DNA from: Nocardia testacea NBRC 100365
GTDB taxonomy: Bacteria > Actinomycetota > Actinomycetes > Mycobacteriales > Mycobacteriaceae
NCBI RefSeq assembly: GCF_000308775.1
Contig: NZ_BAGJ01000037.1
Location: forward strand, 1 to 57,925
DNA length: 57,925 nucleotides
Reading direction: 5' to 3'
Part shown: one piece after another, positions 25,565-33,434 of the stretch
Position numbering within the stretch: position 1 is the stretch's first letter
Layout of the letters: every line of letters begins with the position of its first letter
The notes under the pieces: model-generated
What the model was told of the DNA's origin: nothing
Seen by the model: only the letters and a program-made list of their open reading frames with translations
The model's database searches: none
Position numbers and translations under genes: made by a program

Positions 25565-26686
25565 ATGCACATGGGCAAGCTCATCCGCGACCTGCGCCAG
25601 GCTCGCGGGTGGTCTCAAGGGCGTCTTGCCGACGAACTGACCGAGCATTCGGGTACGTCGATCAGTCGCGAATACATCTCGCGGCGTTGGGAGTCCTGCA
25701 GGTGGGTTCCGTCCCCGTTCTGGTTGCGGCACCTGGCCGCTGTTCTCGACGTGCCGCTGGCAGTTATGGAGTCCGCCGTGAATCGCAGACGGTTTCTATC
25801 CACTGTTGCCGCGACCGCGGTCGCACCGGGCGTCGCATCCGATCTGCTGGCAGAGGGATTCTCCGCGCGCCTCAGAGGCGCTGGCCCATCGGTAGAGGCG
25901 TGGGCAGACACGTTGACCACTTATGGTGCCGACTACATGACTCTCGGCGCCGCGGAGATCCAGAAGCGGTTGGCCATCGATCTCGCGGTCATCCAGCAGC
26001 AGTGCGATACCCCGCAGATGTGGGCGCACGTGTCCCGGCTGATGACCCTGTACGCCAAAACCTTTCCAGGATCGGACGGTAACAGGGCAGTGGCTTGGTA
26101 CCGGATGGCAGCTGAGTCGGCAGATCGATCCGGGGACGCTGGTACCCGGGTGTGGGTGCGTGGCCGCGCCGCTATCGCCCTCGGGTATGAGGGCGCATCG
26201 TTGCCGATCGCGACAATGTTCGCCGATCAGGCGCTGGCCATCGATGACAGGCCGTCACTGGGTCGGTTGAATGCGATCTACGGCAAGGCGCATGCTGCGG
26301 CGATCGCCGGTGACACCGATACGGCGCGAGCCCTCGACACCGAAGGCCGCCGCGTCTTCGACCGGGCCGGTTCGGGAGACGATGAGGCTTCCGACTACGC
26401 GGTTCCGTATTGGCGGCTCGGAGTGTTCCGCTCGTTGCTCCGAGCCCGCCTGGGTGACGAATCGGACGCGGTAGCGGCCCAGGACGAAGCGCGTCGGCTG
26501 CTACCTCCGTCCCTTCCCAGATTCGCCACCCATCTCGAGATGCATCGGGGGCTGATGCTGGCTCGTGCGGGCGACCACGTGGGGGGCATCAGCTATGCGA
26601 AGACGGCGCTCGATGCTTTGCCGCCGGAGAAGCACTCACTTACGCTCCGCATGCTGATGGAGGAGATCGCCGGTCCGGTTTACTGA
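25565..26686 (+). CDS. XRE-family regulator with TPR-like C-terminal domain
   Basis: A 373-residue regulator. Residues 4-65 form a Cro/C1-type helix-turn-helix (LIRDLRQARGWSQGRLADEL ... SREYISRRWES). A linker with NRRRFLST (73-80) and an Ala-rich stretch follows, seen in many actinobacterial XRE proteins and probably not a working Tat signal, given its internal position. The rest (about 100-370) is all-helical with TPR-like repeats (NRAVAWYRMAAESADRSGD, then LGRLNAIYGKAHAAAIAGDT). The start is ATG 25565 or the next ATG two codons on; neither has a clear ribosome-binding site. It is divergent from the small Cys-rich operon. Confidence 0.88.
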   Translation: MHMGKLIRDLRQARGWSQGRLADELTEHSGTSISREYISRRWESCRWVPSPFWLRHLAAVLDVPLAVMESAVNRRRFLSTVAATAVAPGVASDLLAEGFSARLRGAGPSVEAWADTLTTYGADYMTLGAAEIQKRLAIDLAVIQQQCDTPQMWAHVSRLMTLYAKTFPGSDGNRAVAWYRMAAESADRSGDAGTRVWVRGRAAIALGYEGASLPIATMFADQALAIDDRPSLGRLNAIYGKAHAAAIAGDTDTARALDTEGRRVFDRAGSGDDEASDYAVPYWRLGVFRSLLRARLGDESDAVAAQDEARRLLPPSLPRFATHLEMHRGLMLARAGDHVGGISYAKTALDALPPEKHSLTLRMLMEEIAGPVY

Positions 26687-26833
26687 TAGGAGATCATCTT
26701 GCATACAATGCGCTGGTCGAGAAGCCTGTAGGAAACCGGAAAAGGCAGCGCTGAGCGGGGAGGTTCGGCGAGCCGGAGCGCTCCGCTCGCTACGCTCCCC
26801 AACATCCTGCAAGCATCGGGTGTCGGCCCCCGT

Positions 26834-27661
26834 TCAGGTTCGCTCGGCCAGGAGGTCCGCGGTGAGCCGTGCCAGGCGGCGGGCATTGCCGGGATCGAGT
26901 GAGGGCAGGGAGAGGTCCAGGGTACGGCCGCGGTCCACGGCGGTGAGCGGTTCCGTGGGCGGGTTGTCGATGAAATCGTGGAGCGGGCGCACCGATTCGC
27001 GCACGGGGCGTGCGGCGACCGCGGCCAGGGAACGGATCGCGGTTCTGGTGAGGAAACCGAGCGGGGAGAGATCGCCGCTCTTGGTGAAGCCCGGGTGGTA
27101 GAGCACGACTTTGATCTTGTCGCCGTGCTCCTCGGCGAACGACACACCGAGCAGGTCGTTGGCCCGCCCGGCCTGTAATTGGGCGCCGACCACGCTGTAG
27201 CCGCGGGTGAGGTGGGGATCGTCCCACTGGACCGCACCCTTCTGCACACCGACACCGGCGATATTGACGATTACCGGGCGGGCGGCGCGTGCCAGCAGCG
27301 GAACCAGCCGGTGCGAGAGCAGATACCGGCTGAGGTAGTACAGCGCGAAGGTGTGCTCGAAACCCTCGGCGGTCTGGACGCGGGTGCGCGAGGTGCGGTT
27401 CGCGAAGAGCAGAAGCGCGTCCAGGGTGTCGTAGATCGCGCCGATCTCGCCGACCACCCGTTCCACCTCCGTGACCGAACTCAGGTCGGCGCGGAGGAAG
27501 TGCAGGCGGTCCGCGTCCGCCCCGGCCGCGGCCGCGAGCTGTTCGCTTTTGGCCGGGTTGCTGCCGATCGCCACGACCCGGTCACCGCGGGCCAGGCGTT
27601 CGAGGGCGATCGCGCGGCCCATGCCGTCCGTGCCGCCGCTGATAAGAATGGTTCTGGACAT
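26834..27661 (-). CDS. SDR-fold protein without the usual Tyr-Lys pair
   Basis: A 275-residue Rossmann protein. The ATG at 27661 has GGAGG 6 bases upstream. It binds a dinucleotide by TILISGGTDGMGRA (4-17) and has the ADLSS strand after beta-3. Where classical SDRs read YxxxK, this one reads GAQLQAGRANDLL, giving Gln and Gly at the aligned sites, so ordinary SDR catalysis is doubtful. VLYHPGFTKSGD replaces the usual PG motif. Similar proteins occur in Streptomyces. It is divergent by 71 bases from an HxlR regulator, its probable controller. Confidence 0.85.
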   Translation of the reverse strand: MSRTILISGGTDGMGRAIALERLARGDRVVAIGSNPAKSEQLAAAAGADADRLHFLRADLSSVTEVERVVGEIGAIYDTLDALLLFANRTSRTRVQTAEGFEHTFALYYLSRYLLSHRLVPLLARAARPVIVNIAGVGVQKGAVQWDDPHLTRGYSVVGAQLQAGRANDLLGVSFAEEHGDKIKVVLYHPGFTKSGDLSPLGFLTRTAIRSLAAVAARPVRESVRPLHDFIDNPPTEPLTAVDRGRTLDLSLPSLDPGNARRLARLTADLLAERT

Positions 27662-27732
27662 CACACCTCCGTGGACCCGACTGCTGTACTCATCCTCGGC
27701 AGCGGCCACCGGAAGCGAAAGAAGGCAGTTCT

Positions 27733-28158
27733 ATGTCCGGTACGCACACGGATGTGCCCTCCATCGCCGCCGCCGCACTCCCCACGCCGGTGCCGCTCGC
27801 GGAGCACGAGCTCTGCCCGGTATCGGGGCTGATGAGTCGTATCGGCGACAAATGGACTCTGCTGGTGATCGCGCTGCTGGCCGCACGCCGCTACCGCTAC
27901 AACGAACTGCACCGCTCGATCGAGGGCATCAGTCAGCGCATGCTGACCCGGACCCTGCGCGCGCTCGAGGACGACGGGCTCATCGATCGCGTGGTGTACC
28001 CGACGGTCCCACCGGCCGTGGAATACGGCATCACCCCGCTCGGTGAAACGCTGCTGGTGCCGCTTTCGGCGCTGGCCGATTGGGCCGTGGATCATGCCGC
28101 CGAGATGACCGCCGCGCGCTCCGGCCGCGCCGGTAGGCACGCGGCCGGGGAAACGTGA
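27733..28158 (+). CDS. HxlR-family regulator
   Basis: A 141-residue winged-helix regulator. The core CPVSGLMSRIGDKWTLLVIA starts near residue 28, followed by RYNELHRSIEGISQRMLTRTL and the wing LEDDGLIDRVVYPTVPPAVE. Cys28 at the domain entry is the position used for redox or aldehyde sensing in several HxlR proteins. It is divergent from the SDR-like gene at 26834-27661, which is the likely target. AAGG lies 7 bases before the ATG. Confidence 0.9.
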   Translation: MSGTHTDVPSIAAAALPTPVPLAEHELCPVSGLMSRIGDKWTLLVIALLAARRYRYNELHRSIEGISQRMLTRTLRALEDDGLIDRVVYPTVPPAVEYGITPLGETLLVPLSALADWAVDHAAEMTAARSGRAGRHAAGET

Positions 28159-28223
28159 CCAACGGTTCCCGCCACCTGGGTAGGTCGGACAACCCGGGTC
28201 ACCGCCTCGGAGTAGGGAATCGT

Positions 28224-28991
28224 TTACCTGTGTGCGTCCGCGAGCGTCCCGAGCTCGGCGTGCAGGTGGGCGAGTGCGCTGCGGTACAGCTGGGGCCCCA
28301 TCGAAACCCGTGCGATACCGAGGGCCCGGAGCTCTTCCAGGGAGCCGCCGCGCAGCGGCAGTCCGGCATTGACGGGGCCCTGCACCTGACCGACGACAGC
28401 CCGGAGATCTTCTGGATCCGCGCCGATGGGAAACACGCAATCGGCGCCGGCCGACAGGTACGCCGTAGCCCTGGCGATCGCGTCGGCACGTTTTCGGTCA
28501 TCGGCCACCTGCGAAGTGGCGAGGAACGAGTCGACCCTGGCATTGACAACCAGCGGAACTCCGATGCGCTCGGCGGCCGCGCGCATTCGCGCTATATAGG
28601 CGGCGCGGGTATCGACATCGAGCAGCCCGCCGCCGATGTGATCACTGTCCTCGATATTGCATCCGACAGCTCCTGTGGCGCAGAGCAATTCGACCAGATC
28701 CTCCGGGGCGTTCCCGTAGCCGGCTTCGGCGTCGACGGTGACCGGCACGTCGACCGAGGTGGCGATGCGCCGGGCGACGAACATCATCTCGGCGCCGGGA
28801 GCGCCCTCACCGTCGTTGTAGCCGAGGACGGTGGAGATCGCATTGCTCGCGGTCGCGACCACCGGAAAGCCCGCGTCGACCACGGCGCGGGCGCTGCCCA
28901 CGTCCCAGGCGTTCGGCAGGACCAGTGGTGTGCCCGGGATATGCAGGGAACGCAGCAGCTCGGCCTTGGCGGCCTGTTCGAGGGATGCCAT
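28224..28991 (-). CDS. Isocitrate lyase / PEP mutase superfamily enzyme
   Basis: A 255-residue TIM-barrel C-C or P-C bond enzyme. Visible are LVLPNAWDVGSARAV at about 23-37, TASNAIS, VPVTVDAEAGYGN with the metal-binding Asp/Glu, GCNIEDSD and RVDSFLA. The KKCGH catalytic loop of isocitrate and methylisocitrate lyases is absent, so the substrate is not one of those by default; PEP mutase, oxaloacetate hydrolase or carboxy-PEP types remain possible. The start lies one base beyond the upstream SDR stop (28993), giving a two-gene operon. Confidence 0.86.
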   Translation of the reverse strand: MASLEQAAKAELLRSLHIPGTPLVLPNAWDVGSARAVVDAGFPVVATASNAISTVLGYNDGEGAPGAEMMFVARRIATSVDVPVTVDAEAGYGNAPEDLVELLCATGAVGCNIEDSDHIGGGLLDVDTRAAYIARMRAAAERIGVPLVVNARVDSFLATSQVADDRKRADAIARATAYLSAGADCVFPIGADPEDLRAVVGQVQGPVNAGLPLRGGSLEELRALGIARVSMGPQLYRSALAHLHAELGTLADAHR

Positions 28992-28992
28992 C

Positions 28993-29805
28993 TCAGTCCA
29001 CCAGGGCGCCGGCGGTGAGATTGGCGAGGGTTCCGGTCATGGAGCCGGCGCGATCCGAGGCCAGGAAGGCGGCCGTTTCCGCGACCTCGGCGAGCGTGGG
29101 CAGCCGCTGGAGCAGTGTGCCCTGCGCCATCGCGCCGCCGTCGAGCAGTTCTCCGACCGACTGTCCGGCCGCTGCCGCGGTGCGCGCGAAGAGGTCCCGG
29201 GTGTAGGAGCCGGCAGCCGGCGCGTCGACGACCGCGTGTGGACGGATGCCGACCACCCGGATGTCGGCGGGCGCCAGCTCCGCGGCCAGTACCCGCGAGA
29301 AGGCCTCTTTACCGGCCGCGCTGACGGCATGCCCCAGGATCCCGCCCACGGCTGATTTGGCGCCCGGTTCGGACAAGATCAGGATCACGCCCGGCCGCTC
29401 GCGACCCATATGCGGTGTCACCGCTTTGCTCGTGACGAACAGGGTCCGCAGGAAACCATCGATGGGGCGCATGAACTCTTCCAGCGAAAGGTCCGCCAGC
29501 TCGGTGCCCTGATCGTGCATGACACTCACGGCATTGAGGGCGATATCTATGCTGCCGGCCGCCTCCGCGATACCAGCGGCGTGCTCTTCGACCGCCCGCT
29601 GATCGAAAACGTCGACCTGCGCGGTGTCGGCCGTTCCGCCTGCGTCGGCGATATCGCGGGCCACGGCGTCGAGCTTCGCCTGCGTACGGCCGGCGAGGAA
29701 GACCCGTGCGCCTTCCCTGGCGAATACTCGTGCGACAGCGCCGCCGAGCGCGCCACCGCCGCCATAGATCACGGCGTTCTTGTTCGCGAGCAGTAGCCCA
29801 CTCAT
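28993..29805 (-). CDS. Short-chain dehydrogenase-like protein
   Basis: A 270-residue Rossmann protein beginning LANKNAVIYGGGGALGGAVA (glycine motif GGGGALG) with AGRTQAKL after beta-2 and a VDVFD strand. At the catalytic region it reads GHAVSAAGKEAF, keeping a Lys but with Ser at the usual Tyr position. The C-terminal region ends SDRAGSMTGTLANLTAGALV, typical of SDRs. It is the first gene of an operon with the PEP-mutase-like enzyme, suggesting a short two-step conversion whose substrate is unknown. Confidence 0.85.
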   Translation of the reverse strand: MSGLLLANKNAVIYGGGGALGGAVARVFAREGARVFLAGRTQAKLDAVARDIADAGGTADTAQVDVFDQRAVEEHAAGIAEAAGSIDIALNAVSVMHDQGTELADLSLEEFMRPIDGFLRTLFVTSKAVTPHMGRERPGVILILSEPGAKSAVGGILGHAVSAAGKEAFSRVLAAELAPADIRVVGIRPHAVVDAPAAGSYTRDLFARTAAAAGQSVGELLDGGAMAQGTLLQRLPTLAEVAETAAFLASDRAGSMTGTLANLTAGALVD

Positions 29806-29891
29806 GGGTGTCCTTTACGTGTAGGGATGCAGGCGGCGCGCCGGCATCGGCCGGGCAGGTTGCCGGTTATCTCGACCGGCAACCTGCCCGG

Positions 29892-30230
29892 TCAGTCGTT
29901 GTGCCGGCGCTGGATCTCTTCGGCGATGCGCTTGATCCGGTTCAGGCGCAGATCCCAGGTCCGGCCGACTTCACGCAGCTGCCGGACCGCGCGGGCGAGC
30001 TGCGCCTCGTCGACTTCGTAGCGTCGCTCGCGGCCCGAAGGTGTCGCGTGGACAAGGCCGGCGCGGTCCAGGACGGCCAGGTGCTTGGCGACCGCCTGAC
30101 GCGATATCGGAAGCTGATCGCTGAGGCCGGTCGGTGTCCCGCTCCCGGCCGCGAGCAGCAGGTCGAGCAGGCGGCGTCTGATGGGGTCGCCGATCGCGGA
30201 CCACAGCTCGTCGTCGACGGCGACGGTCAT
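29892..30230 (-). CDS. ArsR-family regulator
   Basis: A 112-residue winged-helix repressor: LWSAIGDPIRRRLLDLLL, PTGLSDQLPISRQAVAKHL and VLDRAGLVHATPSGRERRY. It belongs to the metal-independent ArsR group usually linked to SRPBCC proteins. Its ATG overlaps the stop of the SRPBCC gene by four bases (ATGA), so the pair is translationally coupled, here with the SRPBCC gene first. Inverted repeats with GCAAC/GTTGC upstream of the pair are likely operators for this protein. Confidence 0.9.
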   Translation of the reverse strand: MTVAVDDELWSAIGDPIRRRLLDLLLAAGSGTPTGLSDQLPISRQAVAKHLAVLDRAGLVHATPSGRERRYEVDEAQLARAVRQLREVGRTWDLRLNRIKRIAEEIQRRHND

Positions 30231-30673
30231 CGCGGCACCACGGACACGGCGTACTTCTGCAGTCGGGGCAGATACATATCCCAGCCGTGCTCGTGATCGT
30301 GGAAGGCTTCTTCGAGCACCGCTGCCTCCCAGCCCTTCTCCCGCCAGCCACTCTCGGTGAGGTGCAGGACGGTGCCGTCACCGACGGGTTCGAGTTCGAA
30401 GGTGACCAGAAGCGAATTGCCCGCCTCGGGCAGCTCGCCGTCAGGAGCGATCCAGCGGAAAACGAACTTGCGGGGCGGATCGACCTCGACCACCTTGATG
30501 GTTTCGGTCGCGTGCTCCCCGAAGACCAGTTCGCCGACCGCGCCCGGTTCGGACTCGAACGCAGCCTCCTCGGGCCACCACATCTTCATATGTTCGGGCC
30601 GGCTCACCACTTCGAACACGACCTCCGGCGTCGCGTCGATACGGATCTCGCGCTCCAGTTTTCCGAATTCCAT
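30227..30673 (-). CDS. SRPBCC (AHSA1/START-like) family protein
   Basis: A 148-residue small-ligand-binding protein. It begins EFGKLEREIRIDATPEVVFE, with VSRPEHMKMWWPEEA, a beta-sheet core and a C-terminal helix (EEAFHDHEHGWDMYLPRLQ). The ATG at 30673 has GGAGG 7 bases upstream; an ATG 8 codons earlier lies inside the operator and is not chosen. Family members bind hydrophobic ligands and are commonly encoded with an ArsR repressor, as here. The ligand is unknown. Confidence 0.88.
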   Translation of the reverse strand: MEFGKLEREIRIDATPEVVFEVVSRPEHMKMWWPEEAAFESEPGAVGELVFGEHATETIKVVEVDPPRKFVFRWIAPDGELPEAGNSLLVTFELEPVGDGTVLHLTESGWREKGWEAAVLEEAFHDHEHGWDMYLPRLQKYAVSVVPR

Positions 30674-30689
30674 CGTCCACCTCCGACAT

Positions 30690-30749
30690 GCAACCATTGG
30701 TTGCCAATGACCTTAGATCGGACTCCTCCGATGCGCAACCTTTCGTTGC
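30690..30749. promoter_or_regulatory. Two GCAAC/GTTGC dyads upstream of the SRPBCC-ArsR operon
   Basis: Perfect palindrome GCAACC-ATT-GGTTGC at 30690-30704, 17 bases upstream of the SRPBCC start, and GCAAC-N5-GTTGC at 30735-30749, inside the last codons of the MFS gene. Centres are 45 bases apart. Together with the same half-site in the MFS promoter they suggest control of the whole cluster by the ArsR protein. Confidence 0.6.
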
Positions 30750-32017
30750 ATGAATCTTCGCCTGCGACTCCACCGATTCCCGTCCCCGCCGGGTCGATCA
30801 TCGAGCTCTTCGAAATGAACCGGCGAGTGCTCCGGGGGCGTTCGAATCATTTGGCGGGCAGCCGGCGCCGACCGGGTGATGCCCCAGGCGACGAACCCGG
30901 CCAGCGCGTAGAGCGCGCCGATAAGGCAGGACGCCCACCATCCCCATGTCGTGTAGGTCCAGGTCGTCGTGAGCGCGCCGAGGGCCGAGCCCAGGGAGTA
31001 GAACGCCATATAGGCGCCGATGACGCTGCCGGTGCGGTCCGGATACGCGGTGGTCAGCAGGTGCTGGCTGCTGACATGTACAGCCTGGACGGCGAAGTCG
31101 AGCGCGACGATTCCGAGTACGAGCGGCCACAAGGCCGGTTCGGTCCGGGCGATCAGGAGCCAGGACGCGGCCAGAAGTAGGAGTGACCAGCCGCTGATCG
31201 GCTGTGCGTGACCGGAATCGGCCCAGCGGCCGGCCCGGGCGGCGCCGAGGGCTCCGGCGAGCCCGGCCAGGCCGAAGAGTCCGATTTCGGTGGTGCCGAA
31301 CATCCAGGGCTGCGCGCCCAGCGGCAGCGCCAGGCCGCTCCAGAGAGTGCCGAACGAGGCGAAGGCGAAGAAGGCTATCACGCCCCGGCCGAGGAGTAGC
31401 CGGTTCTTCGTGACCGATCGCCCCCCGGCTCTCGGTGCCCGCGGATAACGGCCGTGCGAAATTCGGGGGTCGGGCCGGAGTCTCGTGCGGACCGTCACCG
31501 CGAGTGCGGCGCAGGCCACGGCGAGCAGGATGTAGACGGTGCGCCAGCCGGCGGTGTCGCCCAGGAAGCCGGCCAGGACCCGGATCCCGAGGATGCCGAT
31601 CACCACTCCCGACGTGACCGCGCCGATATTGCGTCCCCGCTCGTGTGGCGCGGAGATCGCCGCGACGTAGGCGACAGTGATCTGGACGACGACCGCGAAC
31701 AGACCCGCGATGGCCAGGCCCGCGGCGGCGACGACCCCGTTCGGTGCGATCGCCGCGGTCGCGGCCCCGGCGCCGGTGAGCAGCAGGTGGCCGATGATGA
31801 GCCGCCGCCGGTCCAGGACGTCGCCGAGTGGCACCAGCAGGACCAGGCCCGCGAAATAGCCGATCTGCCCGGCCGCGACCAGGCGGCCCAGTGACTCCGG
31901 TGCGAGTCCCAGCTCGGCGCCGGCCTTTTCGAGAACCGGCTGGATCGCGTAGATCGTGGCCACTGCCACGGCGCACACCGTGGCCAGGATCAGCCGTTGT
32001 GACTTGGCGATCTCCAT
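30713..32017 (-). CDS. MFS transporter
   Basis: A 434-residue major-facilitator protein with 12 predicted hydrophobic segments. The N-half has AAGQIGYFAGLVLLVPLGDV followed by LDRRRLI, the loop 2-3 motif A; the C-half has GAARAGRWADSG. Resemblance is to drug-efflux or AraJ-type exporters. The ATG at 32017 has GGGAG 6 bases upstream. The last 35 residues are a charged tail (RWSRRRRFMQRK). It is divergent from an HxlR regulator and upstream of the SRPBCC-ArsR pair, with GCAACC operator-like sites at both ends. Substrate unknown. Confidence 0.9.
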   Translation of the reverse strand: MEIAKSQRLILATVCAVAVATIYAIQPVLEKAGAELGLAPESLGRLVAAGQIGYFAGLVLLVPLGDVLDRRRLIIGHLLLTGAGAATAAIAPNGVVAAAGLAIAGLFAVVVQITVAYVAAISAPHERGRNIGAVTSGVVIGILGIRVLAGFLGDTAGWRTVYILLAVACAALAVTVRTRLRPDPRISHGRYPRAPRAGGRSVTKNRLLLGRGVIAFFAFASFGTLWSGLALPLGAQPWMFGTTEIGLFGLAGLAGALGAARAGRWADSGHAQPISGWSLLLLAASWLLIARTEPALWPLVLGIVALDFAVQAVHVSSQHLLTTAYPDRTGSVIGAYMAFYSLGSALGALTTTWTYTTWGWWASCLIGALYALAGFVAWGITRSAPAARQMIRTPPEHSPVHFEELDDRPGGDGNRWSRRRRFMQRKVAHRRSPI

Positions 32018-32032
32018 ACCCAACTCCCAATT

Positions 32033-32080
32033 GGTAGCAATATGCAACCATTAGACGGTATGGCAAAATGGTTTCGAAAC
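32033..32080. promoter_or_regulatory. Operator-like sites between the MFS and HxlR genes
   Basis: Near-perfect dyad GGTAGC-AATAT-GCAACC at 32033-32049, whose ATGCAACCATT half is identical to that upstream of the SRPBCC gene. A second site, the perfect 10-base palindrome GTTTCGAAAC, is at 32071-32080, 26 bases before the HxlR start. The first probably binds the ArsR protein and the second the HxlR protein. Confidence 0.5.
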
Positions 32081-32105
32081 GCAACCGAAGAGATGAGGTG
32101 GATGG

Positions 32106-32555
32106 ATGGACCTCGGCGCCGACCGCGAATGGACCGACCCCACCTGTCCGGTGGCCCGAACGGTCGACCTCGTCGGCGATCGATGGAGTCTGCTCATTGT
32201 CCGAGACGCCATGGACGGCGCGGCGTCGTTCACCGACTTCCGGCAACGGCTCGGCATCGCCCGCAATATCTTGGCCGACCGGCTCCGCCGACTCGTCGAC
32301 AACGGAATTCTGACCACCAGTACAGCTCCCGGCGGGAAGCGGCACAGCTACGAATTGACCGCCGCGGGCAAGGATCTGTTCACGACCATCGTGGCCCTGC
32401 GGCAGTGGGGCGAGCGGAACGCGTTCACTGCCGGTGAGGTCCGCTCGACCCTGACCGACCTGGCCGGCAATGAACTCGCCGAACTCGGCCCGCATACCCG
32501 GGCCGGCCACGAGGTCGGTGCGGACACCTCCCTGGTGCGACGTCCGGAGGCCTGA
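32106..32555 (+). CDS. HxlR-family regulator
   Basis: A 149-residue winged-helix protein: CPVARTVDLVGDRWSLLIVR with Cys14, FTDFRQRLGIARNILADRL, then RRLVDNGILTTSTAPGGKRH. The C-terminal 40 residues form a dimerisation extension. The start is ATG 32106 with GAGGTGG 2-8 bases upstream. It is divergent from the MFS exporter by 88 bases, so the exporter is the likely target. A GTTTCGAAAC palindrome lies between. Confidence 0.9.
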   Translation: MDLGADREWTDPTCPVARTVDLVGDRWSLLIVRDAMDGAASFTDFRQRLGIARNILADRLRRLVDNGILTTSTAPGGKRHSYELTAAGKDLFTTIVALRQWGERNAFTAGEVRSTLTDLAGNELAELGPHTRAGHEVGADTSLVRRPEA

Positions 32556-32735
32556 TCGGTCCCGTGGGATACGCGGCTGTCGGCTGTGAGCACCGGGTAA
32601 CGGGGTGTGCTGATCGACTCGTGGCCCTCTGACGTTTCGGTCATCGCGTTTCCCCTCGGAGGCGTGGCGGCGGACCGATGACAGCACCACCCAACCCGGC
32701 TGTGGTCGCTACACCGAGACCGCCGTTCGCGGTAT

Positions 32736-33344
32736 TCAGCCGCCTTCGGCCGCCGGCACGGTGCGGAGGGCTTCGAGGATCCGGCGCAGCGAGGCCAGGG
32801 TGTCGGACAAGGCGTCGGGGCCGGGGGCGGTGGCGAGCCAGAGGGCGGCTTCGTTCATGGCGCCGGACAGCAGGTGGGTGAGCGGCGGTATGGGCTGAGG
32901 CGGGAGCACGCCCGCGGCGACGAGTGTGGTGAGGGCTTCTTCGAGGTGGCGCGCGGAGGCGGATTCGTCCATGGCGCGCCATTCCGGCCAGCCCAGGACC
33001 GCGGGACCGTCGATGAGCATGATGCGCTGGATTTCGGGGGTGGTGCAGCTGGTCAGGAAGGTTTCACAGCCGGTGACGAGCTGGATCCACGGGTCCGATT
33101 CGGTGTCCGCGGCGGCGGCGACGCGGTCGCCGACCTCGGTTTGCACATCTTCCAGGACCGCGCGGAACAGGCTGAGTTTGCTGTCGAAGTTGTGGTAGAG
33201 CGCGCCCTTGGTGACGCCTGCCGCGGTGACGATCTCCGAAAGGCCGACGGCGGCATAGCCCTTGGCGGCGAAGAGCTTCCGGCTGTGGTGCAGCAGGGTG
33301 GCGCGGGTCTGTGCCCGCTGCTGGGTGCGCAGCGATCCGGCCAT
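32736..33344 (-). CDS. TetR-family regulator of the divergent VOC gene
   Basis: A 202-residue regulator. The helix-turn-helix is at about 12-58: TRATLLHHSRKLFAAKGYAA, then AGVTKGALYHNFDSKLSLF. The C-terminal domain has a conserved core (IMLIDGPAVLGWPEWRAMDE) seen in a common TetR subgroup. It is divergent from the VOC gene, and two CATACC/GGTATG-type palindromes lie in the 90-base intergenic region, the classic layout for autoregulation plus control of the neighbour. Confidence 0.92.
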   Translation of the reverse strand: MAGSLRTQQRAQTRATLLHHSRKLFAAKGYAAVGLSEIVTAAGVTKGALYHNFDSKLSLFRAVLEDVQTEVGDRVAAAADTESDPWIQLVTGCETFLTSCTTPEIQRIMLIDGPAVLGWPEWRAMDESASARHLEEALTTLVAAGVLPPQPIPPLTHLLSGAMNEAALWLATAPGPDALSDTLASLRRILEALRTVPAAEGG

Positions 33345-33361
33345 CGCGAACCTTCCATTGA

Positions 33362-33408
33362 CATACCGACGGTACGCGACCTAGCCTAGTTCGCATACCA
33401 TCGGTATG
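33362..33408. promoter_or_regulatory. Paired TetR operators
   Basis: CATACC-ATC-GGTATG is a perfect 15-base palindrome at 33394-33408, and CATACC-GAC-GGTACG at 33362-33376 has one mismatch. Centres are 32 bases apart, about three helical turns. They occupy the promoter between the TetR gene and the VOC gene. Confidence 0.75.
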
Positions 33409-33434
33409 TGAAATCTGGCGCGAAAGAGACAGGT

